Below are positions 1-9,497 of a stretch of 57,652 bases of DNA, piece by piece (positions within the stretch are counted from its first letter, which is position 1; each line of letters opens with the position of its first letter). The notes under the pieces are model-generated. The model did not search any database and had not been told where the DNA came from. It saw only the letters and a program-made list of their open reading frames with translations. Origin of the DNA: Gammaproteobacteria bacterium (GTDB lineage Bacteria; Pseudomonadota; Gammaproteobacteria; UBA6429; Thiohalophilaceae); contig JASBTR010000109.1 in the NCBI GenBank assembly GCA_030148325.1, forward strand, positions 1 to 57,652. Reading direction: 5' to 3'. Both the position numbers and the translations under genes were made by a program.

Positions 1-11
1 TGAATAAACAA

Positions 12-145
12 CTCCGCCGCAGGCGGACGGGGTATCCAATCGTAGGAGCGAGCTTGCTCGCGAAAGCGGTTGGATGAACCTCAAACTATTCGCGGGCGAG
101 CCCGCTCCTACCGGTTTTCGCCGCAAGCAGCGGGGAATTTAACCC
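12..145. repeat. REP-like palindromic element, family B copy 1
   Basis: This copy runs from an end rich in CCGC/GCGG through two inner arms, GTAGGAGCGAGCTTGCTCGC and GCGGGCGAGCCCGCTCCTAC, to GCAAGCAGCGGGG. The same order returns in opposite orientation near 16.9, 49.8 and 56.5 kb. The inner arms resemble the REP sequences known from Pseudomonas. No REP-associated transposase is visible in the window. The element fills most of the space before the first gene; the rest (146-222) shows nothing recognisable. Confidence 0.8.
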
Positions 146-222
146 ATAGAGATTAAGGTAAAAACCGAATAGCAAGACACGTATAGTTTTTACGCTGACC
201 CCAGATACACACTCTGCCGGGC

Positions 223-2205
223 TTAAATCACCCGCTCATTGCCCCCGTCGATCGGGATCTGTGCGCCGGTGGTTTTGGCAAACGGTGGGCCGGCAAGGGC
301 GCAGGTCAGTTCGGCAACATCGCTTGAACATATTTCGGTTTTTAATAAATTTCGGGTTTTGTATTCCTTTATGCTGAGACCGTAGTGGCGGGCGCGTTTT
401 TCCAGTACTTCATCGGTCCAGATGGCGGTGTCGAAGACGGCGTCCGGGTGCAGGGTGTTGACGCGAATGCCATCGCCAGCCAGTTCCAGCGCAGCTATTC
501 GGGCAAGCTGGGTCATGCCTGCCTTGGCGACGGAATAGCTGGATGCGCCGACGCCGGGCGCGGGGACATTTTTTGAGGCGATAAAAATAACTGCGGGATC
601 CATGCCCTGCCTGAGAAAGGGAATGCAGGCGCTGAGTACGCGCTGGTGGCTGGTGAGGTTGATGGCCATGCTTTTGTCCCAGAGGGCTTCATCCATCTCC
701 TCGATGCGGGCGCTTGATGGGAACGTACCGGCATTGCTGATCAGAATATCCAGTCCACCAAAGTTTGTGACCAGCCTGCGAAGCGCGGAATGAATATCTG
801 AGGTATCGGTTACATCACAGCGTATGCCGATGACCGACTCTGTGGCAAAGCGGGTTTCGATAGCCGGATCGATGTCCACGGCGGCGACCACAGCACCCTG
901 TGCGATCAGGGCCTCGACGCAGGCCTTGCCGATGCCGCTGGCCGCTCCGGTGACCAGCGCGATTTTGCCCTGCAGATCAGCGCCCTGGGCGCCCTTTTTC
1001 AGCTTGGCCTGTTCCAGCTCCCAGTATTCCAGCTCGAAAATATCTTTTTCCGGTAAGGCGCACCAGCCCCCCAGTTTTTCCGCCTGCAGGATGCTTTTCA
1101 GGGTGTGCTGGTTGATGTCATCAATAATGCCGAGTTCCTTGCTGCTGCCGCCAAATTTGAGCGTGCCGATTCCTGGCCATACGGCCCAGCAGGGCGCGGG
1201 ATTCAGACAGGTCTGCCCTTCGCTTTTGTTTTTCTCGAAATAGTATTCATATTCACTGGTAAATTTATCGATGGCGGCAACAGGATCAGGATCAAGCAGC
1301 GCAGGAATGCGCTTGGTGCGAATAACGTGGTCAGGTGTCAGTGGCCCCTGGCTGGCGATGCGGGACAGGTTTTTCTGTTGCGCAAATAACTGTGACAGGG
1401 GATCCTGGGCGAGTCGGCAGAGACTGGCCTGGCTGCGAATACAGGAGACGCGGTGACGAATGGAAGCCAGGGTCAGCAGATCCTGTTCGCCACTGAGGGC
1501 CTCAATGGTTTCCCCGGGGCTGAGTGCTGCGCCCTGCTCTTCAATAAAGGCTTCGGCTTTGGCGACGATATCGATCATGTGCGCATAACTGATTTTTGCC
1601 TCATCGGCAAAGGTGAAGACACCGTGATGCAGCAAAATAATGCCGTCGTACTGCGACCAGTCGATATCCCGGGTGCGCTGGTGCACGTCTTTGGCAAGAA
1701 TGAAGCCGGGCATGACATAGGGAAAAATGAGCATGCGCTCGCCATAGAGTTCACGCAAAAGCTGTTCACCATGGGGCGTGTTGCTCAGGGTTACAACGGC
1801 ATCAGCATGGGTGTGATCGACGAAGCGAAAGGGAATCAGGGCGTGAAGTATGGCCTCGACCGAAGGGTTGGGCGCGCCGGGGTCGATCATGGCGCTGCGC
1901 TGCAGCCGCACCATGTCTGTATCGCTCAGGTGTTCGAGCCGCGCCATTTTCAGCAGGGTATCCATTTTCACAGCTGGAAAGCCGGGGGCCTCGATAGTGG
2001 CCAGATCCCAGCCGCTGCCTTTCACATAGAGCAGTGATTCGGTTTCACCGAAAAAGTTTTCCTGGGTGATTTTGACCGAGGTATTGCCGCCGCCATGCAG
2101 CACCAGGTCGGGATCCTGACCCAGCAGCCGAGAGGTATAGACCCTCAGTTGTAGCAAATCGTCTGCAAAGCTGGCCGCGTCCGCGTCACGCCATCGGTTT
2201 TCCAT
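223..2205 (-). CDS. Bifunctional class II aldolase / short-chain dehydrogenase
   Basis: A 660-residue cytoplasmic fusion. The N-terminal part is a class II aldolase/adducin domain with the metal-binding histidines in HTHAD (about 131-133) and a later HHGVF. The C-terminal part, from about residue 415, is an NAD(P)-dependent SDR with the Rossmann motif TGAASGIG and the catalytic YSVAK. The architecture is known from YuxG/RhaD-like proteins, where aldol cleavage of a sugar phosphate is coupled to oxidation of the aldehyde product. No sugar-pathway genes lie nearby, so the substrate cannot be named. It ends in TAA and is transcribed away from the gene before it. Confidence 0.9.
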   Translation of the reverse strand: MENRWRDADAASFADDLLQLRVYTSRLLGQDPDLVLHGGGNTSVKITQENFFGETESLLYVKGSGWDLATIEAPGFPAVKMDTLLKMARLEHLSDTDMVRLQRSAMIDPGAPNPSVEAILHALIPFRFVDHTHADAVVTLSNTPHGEQLLRELYGERMLIFPYVMPGFILAKDVHQRTRDIDWSQYDGIILLHHGVFTFADEAKISYAHMIDIVAKAEAFIEEQGAALSPGETIEALSGEQDLLTLASIRHRVSCIRSQASLCRLAQDPLSQLFAQQKNLSRIASQGPLTPDHVIRTKRIPALLDPDPVAAIDKFTSEYEYYFEKNKSEGQTCLNPAPCWAVWPGIGTLKFGGSSKELGIIDDINQHTLKSILQAEKLGGWCALPEKDIFELEYWELEQAKLKKGAQGADLQGKIALVTGAASGIGKACVEALIAQGAVVAAVDIDPAIETRFATESVIGIRCDVTDTSDIHSALRRLVTNFGGLDILISNAGTFPSSARIEEMDEALWDKSMAINLTSHQRVLSACIPFLRQGMDPAVIFIASKNVPAPGVGASSYSVAKAGMTQLARIAALELAGDGIRVNTLHPDAVFDTAIWTDEVLEKRARHYGLSIKEYKTRNLLKTEICSSDVAELTCALAGPPFAKTTGAQIPIDGGNERVI

Positions 2206-2270
2206 AATGCCCTCGGATAAAGTGGATAGTGGATAAGGGCGGGCATTATAGCGTGAGCAGGTCGATTCAG

Positions 2271-3122
2271 TCAGGCTTCGCTTGCCAGTTCCTGCTCCAG
2301 TTGAGTTCGCGCACGGATCATGAGCAGGCCGAGATCGTCACCTTTACGCCATTCCGCCACGCCAAAACCGGTGTCCAGCTGAAAATTTTCCAGCTCGGCG
2401 CTGGTTTCGAGTTCAGGGAGATCCAGTGCTTCGATGCGCCGGCTCACTTTTTGCGCCAGCATGACCGCGTCATTGGCATGGGTTTCCGGCAGCACCATGA
2501 GCAATTCGTTTTCGTCCAGGCGGCCGATGATGTCTGCCCAGCGTAACTGGTCATTGAGCATGTAGCGCAGGGAGATGAACAGAGAAGCCGGATTTTTGTT
2601 CTGCGTGGCGCCGATATAATCGTCGAGATTGTTCAGGCGCAGGATGATGATTGACAGTGGGTTATGATAGCGGCGACTGCGTGAGACCTGTGATTCCAGG
2701 CTCTGGCACAGCGCGCGGCGGTTGGGCATGCCGCTTTCCTTGTCCACCAGAATATATTCTTCGAGCTCATCAACCAGCCTGTCACGCTCCTGCATGAGCT
2801 GCTGGACGGCGCTGACATCGGTGAAAAACTGCATGAAGCCAGCGTTTTCTCCGAGTGGCCGCGTTGATGTGAGTAGCCACAGTTCCTCATGGTTCTCTCC
2901 GCCCGGCAGATGAATAGTCGAATTTTCAATGAACAGGCTTTGCAGTGGTTCGGGGACGTCACTGATGCAACGCCCGAGTACCAGCGCAGTCTGCTCACCG
3001 AGCATCTCCGCCAGCAGATCATTTACCCAGCGGGCGCGGCCGGTTTCATCGACCAGCAGCATACCCAGCGGCGAGGCCTGCATCATGGATTGAACTTGTG
3101 GCTGTGAAAGTTGTGTGAGCAT
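2271..3122 (-). CDS. PAS domain protein with degenerate GGDEF domain
   Basis: A 283-residue soluble protein. Residues 10-105 look like a PAS domain (ASPLGMLLVDETGRARWVND), followed by a short coiled linker (105-125) and a GGDEF fold starting at DKESGMPNRRAL. The signature loop reads RLDENE (about 201-206) instead of GGDEF, so diguanylate cyclase activity is doubtful. It may act as a nucleotide-responsive partner or sensor. The gene is divergent from cyaA across a roughly 160-bp spacer, which would allow shared control of a cAMP enzyme and a GGDEF-type protein. Assignment of the folds is firm; the inactive state is inferred from the motif alone. Confidence 0.8.
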   Translation of the reverse strand: MLTQLSQPQVQSMMQASPLGMLLVDETGRARWVNDLLAEMLGEQTALVLGRCISDVPEPLQSLFIENSTIHLPGGENHEELWLLTSTRPLGENAGFMQFFTDVSAVQQLMQERDRLVDELEEYILVDKESGMPNRRALCQSLESQVSRSRRYHNPLSIIILRLNNLDDYIGATQNKNPASLFISLRYMLNDQLRWADIIGRLDENELLMVLPETHANDAVMLAQKVSRRIEALDLPELETSAELENFQLDTGFGVAEWRKGDDLGLLMIRARTQLEQELASEA

Positions 3123-3281
3123 GGCGGGAAAGTCACCTTAACAATCAGTTATTTGATTTGTATAAGTATATCGGCAAATGGGTGGTTTTGATTAGCAAAA
3201 ATCCACTGTTCGGTAGAGAAATCATGTTCAGGTTGCACAAAAAAGTACAGAAACCTCCTCCGTCGCCGATACAGAGGGGGT

Positions 3282-6137
3282 ATGAATTCATTAGTTGTGC
3301 GAGAGAACAGGCAGGGAGGCGAGCTTGATTTTAAGCTCATCAAGCAGCGGTTTAGCAGGCTGAATCGGGCCAGATTGCAGCGTGTTAATTCAGATCTGCG
3401 TCCCAGTCAGCGCGACTTCATCCAGTTATTGCCCCTGCTGTTTCATGTTAACCATCCCATCCTGCCCGGCTACGTATCGAAGACCACGCCGGTTGGCCTG
3501 CCTGAATACCTGCCCAGCAAGGAAACACTGGCCGCCGCGCGGCGCCTGTCGAAAAGTTTCGCCTGGAAAAAACGCGCCTACCGCAAGTTCAATATTCACG
3601 GGCTTTACCTCATGGGCAGCACCGGTACGATTGCATACAGTGAGAAAAGTGACTTTGATATCTGGGTGGTGCATGACAGCGATCTGGATGGTGGGCAGAT
3701 AGAAGAGCTGCAGGCCAGGGCCAGTGCAATTGAGGCGTGGGCGTCCAGCATGGAGGTGGAGGCTAACGTGTTTCTGGTGGATGCGCGCCAGTTTAAACGG
3801 GGCGAGCATGGTCACCTGAGCAGTGAGAGCAGCGGTAGCGCTCTGCACTATCTTCTGCTGGAAGAATTTTACCGCACCAGTGTCCTGCTGGCCGGACGCT
3901 ACCCGCTATGGTGGCTGGTGCCTCCGGATCAGGAGGCCAACTATGACGCCTTTGTCGAAGATATCAAACGTAAACGGTATATCCACAGTCGTGAGCATAT
4001 TGATTTCGGCGGGCTGGCCGATATTCGCGCGGAAGAGTTTTATGGCGCGACCCTCTGGCTGCTCTACAAGGGCATCAATTCGCCCTACAAGTCGATTCTG
4101 AAGATCCTGCTTATGGAGGCCTACGCCAGTGAATATCCGCAGATTGATTTGCTCGGTGTACGTTTCAAGCGTGCGGTTTATGAAGGTGAGGATGATATCA
4201 ATGCACTGGATCCCTACCTGATGATGATGGCTAAGGTGGATGAATACCTGCTGCAGTACAATCAGGAAAAGCGCCTGGATCTGGTGCGTCGCAGTTTTTA
4301 TTTCAAGGTCGGCGAACAATTGAGCGAAGATAATGGCAGCAGCAAAAACAGCTGGCGGCGTGAGCGGATGGCCGAGCTGGTAAACCGCTGGGGCTGGAAC
4401 AGTGGGCAGATTCAGCGCCTGGATTCAAGGCAGGAGTGGAAAATCAGCAGTGTTCTGGAAGAGCGCAAGGCACTGATACGAGAGTTCACCGGCAGCTACC
4501 GTTTTCTTTCGCTGTTTACCCGCTCGCGTGCGGAAACCAGCAACCTCATCAGCCAGACTGATCTCAATGTGCTGGGGCGTAAACTCTACGCTGCCTTTGA
4601 GCGCAAGGCGGGCAAGATCGATATCGTCTACAAGGGTATCACCAGTGATCTGCGTGAAAGCCACCTGTCTTTTCATCAGCTGCTCAGTGACAGCGGACAG
4701 GAATACTGGATGGTATACAGCGGTGTGGTGAATGAGGAAGAGATCTACGCCGCCACACCCATGAAGCGTGGTTATAGCCTGATAGAAATCATGGCCTGGT
4801 GTTATTTCAATAAAATCATCAACCGTCAGACCATCCTCGCCCTTTATGCTCGAGATAGTGATTTGACCGAAAAGGAACTCTATTTGCTGGTGGAAAACAT
4901 GTCGCGCCTGTTCCCGGAAGACGTGTTGGCGACCAGCTCGATTTACGATATGCGCCAGCCGGCCAGGATCAATGCGGTTGCCACATTTATTAATGTTGGA
5001 CTGGATCCGTTTTCTGCACAGACGCGCAAAGGTAAACATATCAGCAGCAGCCGCACCGATGCGCTGAAGTATGGCGGCAAGAAAGAAAACCTGACCCTGA
5101 GCATTGATCAGATCATTGTCACCAGCTGGAATGAAGTGCTGACCTTCAAGTTTTATGATATTGAAGGCCTGTTGAAATGTATCCAGGGTTATATGAAATG
5201 GTCATCAGCGGGGAAAGACAAAAATCTGCCGCCCATCAACGCCTTCAGTTTTTCCTCATATCGTGGCACTTCGATAGCACGGCGTATCGAGAGCCTGTTT
5301 GCGGAAATCATCAACACTTTTTACAGTGGCGCTTACCCCGGAGGAACACGCTATATTCTGGGCGTTGAGTGGGAATACTATGTGCTGAGTATGGAGGATG
5401 GCGTACTCCAGTATGAAAAAGCAGGTAATATTGATGATTTATATCGTTACCTTTCCCTGCCGGTAGATTGCTTCCGTCCGCTGATTTTTGATTCCCAGAC
5501 CCTGACTGATGATGTGCTTTCCCTGGTTTATAGAAACAATCGCCAGGCGGATGTGCAGTGTTTTTTCGAAGTACGCAACGGCGAAGTCGATGTCTATGTG
5601 CTGGATGAGCGGGGCTCATTGTGTCGCCAGAGCCGACCTTTTTATGATGTGGCGGGTCTGGTCAGGCATTTCCAGGAGTACTTTGAATCAGTGCGGGAGC
5701 GAATGGCCTATTCGATACAGGCCGGTTCCGGTTTTCAGGACGTATTGTTTTATCGGATCGACCGAGGGCTAAACGGGCGGCGGGAAATCTATCGCTATGG
5801 AGAAAATAATTTTATTCGCACGGCGTCCTATATAAAGTTGCAGGTGATGGTGGATCGCAGCGATGACAATATAATTTTCACATTGTATTGTGAGGACAGG
5901 GAGTTTTCCAATCTTGAGTTCGGAGAGCTGATCTATCGGGAGGCGGCGCGACATATTCTTTCCCTGCGGGGGAGTGGTGAAGCCTATCCCATCTATATTA
6001 CTGATCTGGATCTATCTAACGGCATGCTGCTGGATGCGGGTGTCGAACAGGTGCAGACGGTACATTATCTGCATTACAAGAAAATCATTGAAGAACGGCT
6101 GTTGGAAGAAATAAAACGGATTACTGAAAGTGGCTAA
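3282..6137 (+). CDS. cyaA: Class I adenylate cyclase
   Basis: A 951-residue protein of the enterobacterial-type (class I) adenylate cyclases, which convert ATP to cAMP. The catalytic nucleotidyltransferase signature is near the N-terminus: MGSTGTIAYS with SDFDIWVV (GS at 112-113, acidic residues D124 and D126). The long C-terminal part matches the regulatory region of the family, and the protein is somewhat longer than the E. coli enzyme of about 850 residues. A purine-rich GAGGGGG ends two bases before the ATG and supports this start. The gene stands alone, divergent from the PAS/GGDEF gene and convergent with the DUF302 gene. Confidence 0.95.
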   Translation: MNSLVVRENRQGGELDFKLIKQRFSRLNRARLQRVNSDLRPSQRDFIQLLPLLFHVNHPILPGYVSKTTPVGLPEYLPSKETLAAARRLSKSFAWKKRAYRKFNIHGLYLMGSTGTIAYSEKSDFDIWVVHDSDLDGGQIEELQARASAIEAWASSMEVEANVFLVDARQFKRGEHGHLSSESSGSALHYLLLEEFYRTSVLLAGRYPLWWLVPPDQEANYDAFVEDIKRKRYIHSREHIDFGGLADIRAEEFYGATLWLLYKGINSPYKSILKILLMEAYASEYPQIDLLGVRFKRAVYEGEDDINALDPYLMMMAKVDEYLLQYNQEKRLDLVRRSFYFKVGEQLSEDNGSSKNSWRRERMAELVNRWGWNSGQIQRLDSRQEWKISSVLEERKALIREFTGSYRFLSLFTRSRAETSNLISQTDLNVLGRKLYAAFERKAGKIDIVYKGITSDLRESHLSFHQLLSDSGQEYWMVYSGVVNEEEIYAATPMKRGYSLIEIMAWCYFNKIINRQTILALYARDSDLTEKELYLLVENMSRLFPEDVLATSSIYDMRQPARINAVATFINVGLDPFSAQTRKGKHISSSRTDALKYGGKKENLTLSIDQIIVTSWNEVLTFKFYDIEGLLKCIQGYMKWSSAGKDKNLPPINAFSFSSYRGTSIARRIESLFAEIINTFYSGAYPGGTRYILGVEWEYYVLSMEDGVLQYEKAGNIDDLYRYLSLPVDCFRPLIFDSQTLTDDVLSLVYRNNRQADVQCFFEVRNGEVDVYVLDERGSLCRQSRPFYDVAGLVRHFQEYFESVRERMAYSIQAGSGFQDVLFYRIDRGLNGRREIYRYGENNFIRTASYIKLQVMVDRSDDNIIFTLYCEDREFSNLEFGELIYREAARHILSLRGSGEAYPIYITDLDLSNGMLLDAGVEQVQTVHYLHYKKIIEERLLEEIKRITESG

Positions 6138-6188
6138 TCCGGCAAGCCGCTGCTTCTATAATCTGCAGCTGCATGTCGCATTTACCGA

Positions 6189-6641
6189 TCAGCCGTCATT
6201 GCGCATTAGCTGAAAAATTTCGAGCATGTCTTTTTCCACTTTCCTCATCACCGGTTCGAGGACGGGATAGGTTTTGTCGGTGAGTTCTCTGGGGTTAGCC
6301 GCCACGATCAGTGTTTCCTCGCCTTCGGCAAAAATAGCAATCTTGAATGGCAGGTAGGGAATAAGCTGTGGGTACTCGTCGCTCAGGCGCCTGACCAGAT
6401 CCGCTTTGCCGAAAAAGACCACGCGGTATTTGTCGGTGGTATAGCCGCTTTTGGTCAGGCCAATATCTACCCGCTGTACACGGCTAACGGTATAGCCATG
6501 ATTACGAATGCTGTCCTGCAGTTTGAGCATGGCTTCGGGAAAGCTGAGACTGGTGCGCGCCATCAGCAGGTTATCAGCCCGGCTCTGGCTGCTGAGAGAC
6601 AGGCTTAAAACAAGAATGAGGAAGGGCAGGATCTTTTTCAT
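6189..6641 (-). CDS. Secreted DUF302 protein
   Basis: A 150-residue protein with a clear signal peptide (MKKILPFLILVLSLSLSSQSRA). The rest is a single DUF302 domain; the same fold ends the neighbouring cytochrome gene. The family's function is not established. Its start overlaps the stop of the cytochrome gene (ATGA), so the two are translationally coupled and their products probably work together in the periplasm. Two DUF302 domains, one free and one tied to haem domains, suggest a heteromeric complex. Confidence 0.8.
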   Translation of the reverse strand: MKKILPFLILVLSLSLSSQSRADNLLMARTSLSFPEAMLKLQDSIRNHGYTVSRVQRVDIGLTKSGYTTDKYRVVFFGKADLVRRLSDEYPQLIPYLPFKIAIFAEGEETLIVAANPRELTDKTYPVLEPVMRKVEKDMLEIFQLMRNDG

Positions 6642-7693
6642 AATGTGGCTTCCTCGATAATGGAGATATAGACTTCACTCATGTTATCGCAGAGTTTATT
6701 GAGCTCGGCGTTGTTGAACAGATAACTCAGGCGTTTGGGATTCAGGGCATAGACCAGCACCTTGCCCTGGCGTTCAACCACCGTCACCCGGCAGGGTAGA
6801 AACAGACCGATGCGGGGATCGACCGCGAGCGCATCGTTGAGCAGCTGGAAGTTGCAGAAATAGATAATAACTTTGTGGGGATCTTCCTGAGATTTTTCGA
6901 CCAGGCCGCTGTCGAGAGTCTGGACCCGGATAATGCGAAAATTCTCGCCGATAATCGCACGCTTCAGCGCCGCAATGGTTTCCTTCATATCATAGGGTGA
7001 TTCATAGACTACAGCCAGGTTGTCATGATCGGGTTTATGCGGGATATTGACCGGTGCCTGTTTTTCAAAGCTGCGCACAAAACTGACAATGTCGTTAATA
7101 TCCTGTTCGCTCAGGCCCTGTTTGAGATAGGACATCATGGGTGTGCCTTCTCGCCCGTTCATCAGGGTAGCCTTGATCATCTGATCAGAGGCGGCATAGA
7201 GGAAACCCTGGTTGTTCAGCGCCGGTGCAATAATGGGTAGATCCCGTGGGCGGGAAAAGGTTACGCCGGTCCCCTTGCCGCCTTCGCCTTTTTCGCCGTG
7301 GCAACCGGCGCAGTTTTTCATATATAGCGCGCGGCCTTTGACCGGATCGCCGCTAACCTTGATGCTGGGATGGCGGATAGGTTTACCCGGCGCCCAGCTG
7401 CGGATATGCCTGATAATGGCCCTGACCTGTGCATCACTGAGGTTCTTAAACGCGGGCATGACCCGTCCCGGACGGCCGTGGCGAATGCTGCGTTCAAGAA
7501 ACTGGTCGCTGATGGCATACTGGAAATCGGGCAGCGCCAGTGGCACACCCACACCACCCTTGCCCTGATTGCCATGGCAGACGGCGCAATTTTCTGCGTA
7601 GAGGGCGGCGCCATTGTCGTCTGCAGAGGCAGGCGGGCTGATAAAAAATACCAGAATCAGCGCAAAGGACAGGCCGGAGGAATTCAGTCGCAT
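6638..7693 (-). CDS. Dihaem cytochrome c with C-terminal DUF302 domain
   Basis: A 351-residue periplasmic protein when started at the ATG at 7693, which has AAGGTG about eight bases upstream and opens a good signal peptide (MRLNSSGLSFALILVFF ending near ASA). An upstream start at 7762 would add 23 residues that spoil it. Two cytochrome c domains follow, each with a CXXCH haem site (CAVCH near residue 36, CAGCH near 128) and methionine candidates for the sixth ligand. The last 120 or so residues are DUF302. It probably passes electrons in the periplasm; the partner is unknown. It is the first gene of a two-gene unit with the free DUF302 protein. Confidence 0.85.
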   Translation of the reverse strand: MRLNSSGLSFALILVFFISPPASADDNGAALYAENCAVCHGNQGKGGVGVPLALPDFQYAISDQFLERSIRHGRPGRVMPAFKNLSDAQVRAIIRHIRSWAPGKPIRHPSIKVSGDPVKGRALYMKNCAGCHGEKGEGGKGTGVTFSRPRDLPIIAPALNNQGFLYAASDQMIKATLMNGREGTPMMSYLKQGLSEQDINDIVSFVRSFEKQAPVNIPHKPDHDNLAVVYESPYDMKETIAALKRAIIGENFRIIRVQTLDSGLVEKSQEDPHKVIIYFCNFQLLNDALAVDPRIGLFLPCRVTVVERQGKVLVYALNPKRLSYLFNNAELNKLCDNMSEVYISIIEEATL

Positions 7694-7709
7694 AGAGAAA
7701 ACACCTTGT

Positions 7710-7738
7710 TTGACTGTGATAATTACAGGAATAATTAT
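7710..7738 (+). promoter_or_regulatory. Putative promoter and palindrome for the methyltransferase gene
   Basis: TTGACT (7710-7715), a 16-base spacer and TAATTA (7732-7737) make a reasonable sigma-70 promoter reading toward the DUF938 gene. The -10 region is one half of a perfect inverted repeat, ATAATTA (7719-7725) and TAATTAT (7732-7738), in a very AT-rich divergent spacer. This could be an operator acting on both directions. Evidence is sequence match only. Confidence 0.4.
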
Positions 7739-7834
7739 AGAGAAATGGTGACAAATCGCCATAAATTGTAATTATTTCAATATATACAATACTATAACCC
7801 AAGCATAAATAATCACAATCATGACACCGATGAC

Positions 7835-8440
7835 ATGAAGCCGTTTGCCGAATCTTGTGAACAGAACAAGGATCCAATTCTGGATGTGCTCAGCGAGCAA
7901 TTTGCACACGTGAAAAGCGTACTGGAGATTGGCAGCGGTACCGGCCAGCATGCGGTGTATTTTGCACGCCACCTTCCCCATCTGCACTGGCAGACCAGCG
8001 ATGTCCCTGATCAGCATGCTGGTATTCAGCAATGGATCGATGAAACCGGTCTTGAGAATATTGCTTCGCCGCTTGCACTGGACGTCAGCCAGCCTGAATG
8101 GCCGGTGCTGGAAGTGGAGGCGGTATTCAGTGCCAATAGTGTGCATATCATGGCCTGGGACTACGTGGAAAAAATGTTTGCCGGCGTTGCCCGGGTATTA
8201 AAGACCCAGGGTTTGTTGTGCCTGTATGGGCCGTTCAACTATGCTGGCCGCTATACCAGCAAGAGTAACGAGGAATTCGATCGCTGGCTCAGGGCGCGGG
8301 ATCCGCAAAGCGGTATTCGCGATTATGAAAAACTGGTCGAGCTGGGACGCCGGCATGAGTTACGCCTGGTGCATGACTATGAAATGCCGGTGAATAACCA
8401 TATTCTGATCTGGCAGAAAACCCGGGTGGTGGAATTCTGA
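7835..8440 (+). CDS. DUF938 SAM-dependent methyltransferase
   Basis: A 201-residue protein of the DUF938 family, a class I Rossmann methyltransferase group. The SAM-binding motif I is LEIGSGTGQH near residue 30, followed by the acidic SDVPDQH loop and the later NSVHIMAWD. The substrate is not known for the family. The gene is divergent from the cytochrome gene and followed by a family A palindrome, so it is probably monocistronic. It ends in TGA. Confidence 0.85.
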   Translation: MKPFAESCEQNKDPILDVLSEQFAHVKSVLEIGSGTGQHAVYFARHLPHLHWQTSDVPDQHAGIQQWIDETGLENIASPLALDVSQPEWPVLEVEAVFSANSVHIMAWDYVEKMFAGVARVLKTQGLLCLYGPFNYAGRYTSKSNEEFDRWLRARDPQSGIRDYEKLVELGRRHELRLVHDYEMPVNNHILIWQKTRVVEF

Positions 8441-8466
8441 GTCATTTGTTAAGTATTGTGAGTTAA

Positions 8467-8633
8467 ACGCAGAGGACGCGGAGACGCTGAGGCGCAGAGA
8501 TTATTATTTCGAAATATCTTGTGATATTTTGTTAATCATGAGCTGCGTTGCAAAAAATAGTATCAATAGAGAAATTAATCAGAGGCTGCCTTAATAAAAA
8601 CTCTGCGCCTCAGCGTCTCCGCGTCCTCTGCGT
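8467..8633. repeat. Family A palindromic element, perfect 33-bp arms
   Basis: Arms at 8467-8499 and 8601-8633 are exact inverted copies over 33 bases; each is built from ACGCAGAGG/ACGCGGAGA/CGCTGAGGCGCAGAG-like units. The 101-base loop is AT-rich. The element lies between convergent genes and could form a long hairpin in RNA from either side. Other members lie at 13.9, 20.4, 21.7, 23.9, 26.2, 48.4, 54.2 and 56.7 kb. Confidence 0.85.
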
Positions 8634-8667
8634 TATTAAATCAATGTACGGGCGGAGTACCATACAT

Positions 8668-9342
8668 CTAGCACAGTCGCTGTTTCAGCCAGGTCGCAAT
8701 ATCCCGGATTTCTTCTTCACAGACGCTGTGCTGCATGGGGTAGCTGTGCCATTCGGGCTTATAGCCCAGTTGTTGCAGATAACGCTTTGAGTTTTCACCC
8801 ATCGCACAGGCTACGACCGGATCCTGCAGGCCGTGGGCCTGAAAAATGGGCAGGCTGCGGGGTGCGAGGTCGCCCTGCTCTGCTTCGGCCCTGAGTGAGG
8901 CAGCCAGCGGCAGGTAGCAGGATAGCGCCAGAATGCCGCTCAGTTTTTCTGTAAAACGCAGGCCGGTGTAGAGCGCGATGACGCCGCCCTGAGAAAAGCC
9001 GGCAAGAACGATGTTTTCCGCTTTCACTCCGCGTCGCAATTCTTCTTCAATGAGTTTTTGAATCAGCTGTTCCGCGTGTTTAATGCCGGCTTCGTCTTCC
9101 GCTGCATCGGCCTGCAGCGCGTAGATGTCATACCAGGCCGGCATCACCATACCGCCATTGATGGTCACCGGCCGGCGCGGCGCATGAGGAAAAACAAAAT
9201 GAATGCCGTGGTTTTGTGGCAAATCCAGTTCCGGCACGATGGGTTCAAAGTCATGGCCGCTGGCGCCCAGACCATGCAGCCAGATGACGGCCCTGTCGCC
9301 CGCGGGATTACCCGCATGAATACAATCCAGTGTTTCGCTCAT
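8668..9342 (-). CDS. Alpha/beta-hydrolase, phospholipase/carboxylesterase family
   Basis: A 224-residue cytoplasmic serine hydrolase close to Pseudomonas-type carboxylesterase II and YpfH. The oxyanion region is WLHGLGASGHDF; the nucleophile is Ser117 in GFSQGG; Asp174 (QDPVV) and His205 (MQHSV) complete the triad. It is expected to hydrolyse short-chain esters or lysophospholipids. The length is normal. It ends in TAG, and readthrough would add only nine codons before TGA, so this TAG looks like a true stop. Confidence 0.9.
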   Translation of the reverse strand: MSETLDCIHAGNPAGDRAVIWLHGLGASGHDFEPIVPELDLPQNHGIHFVFPHAPRRPVTINGGMVMPAWYDIYALQADAAEDEAGIKHAEQLIQKLIEEELRRGVKAENIVLAGFSQGGVIALYTGLRFTEKLSGILALSCYLPLAASLRAEAEQGDLAPRSLPIFQAHGLQDPVVACAMGENSKRYLQQLGYKPEWHSYPMQHSVCEEEIRDIATWLKQRLC

Positions 9343-9497
9343 GCTTCAGGGACCACATCTTTGATGGCCATGAGCAGTTTATCAACCTTCCGGTTAAATT
9401 CGCATTTATTCATATTGATATAGCGCCCTGTAAATTTAACAGCGATGATTCTACTGTAAATGACGGATATTAAAAAAGTGGAGACTTTTCATTTTGT

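Noticed and set aside
3090-3281. CRP-binding site in front of cyaA
   Set aside because: TGTGA-like words are present near 3103-3118 but not as an inverted pair with correct spacing.
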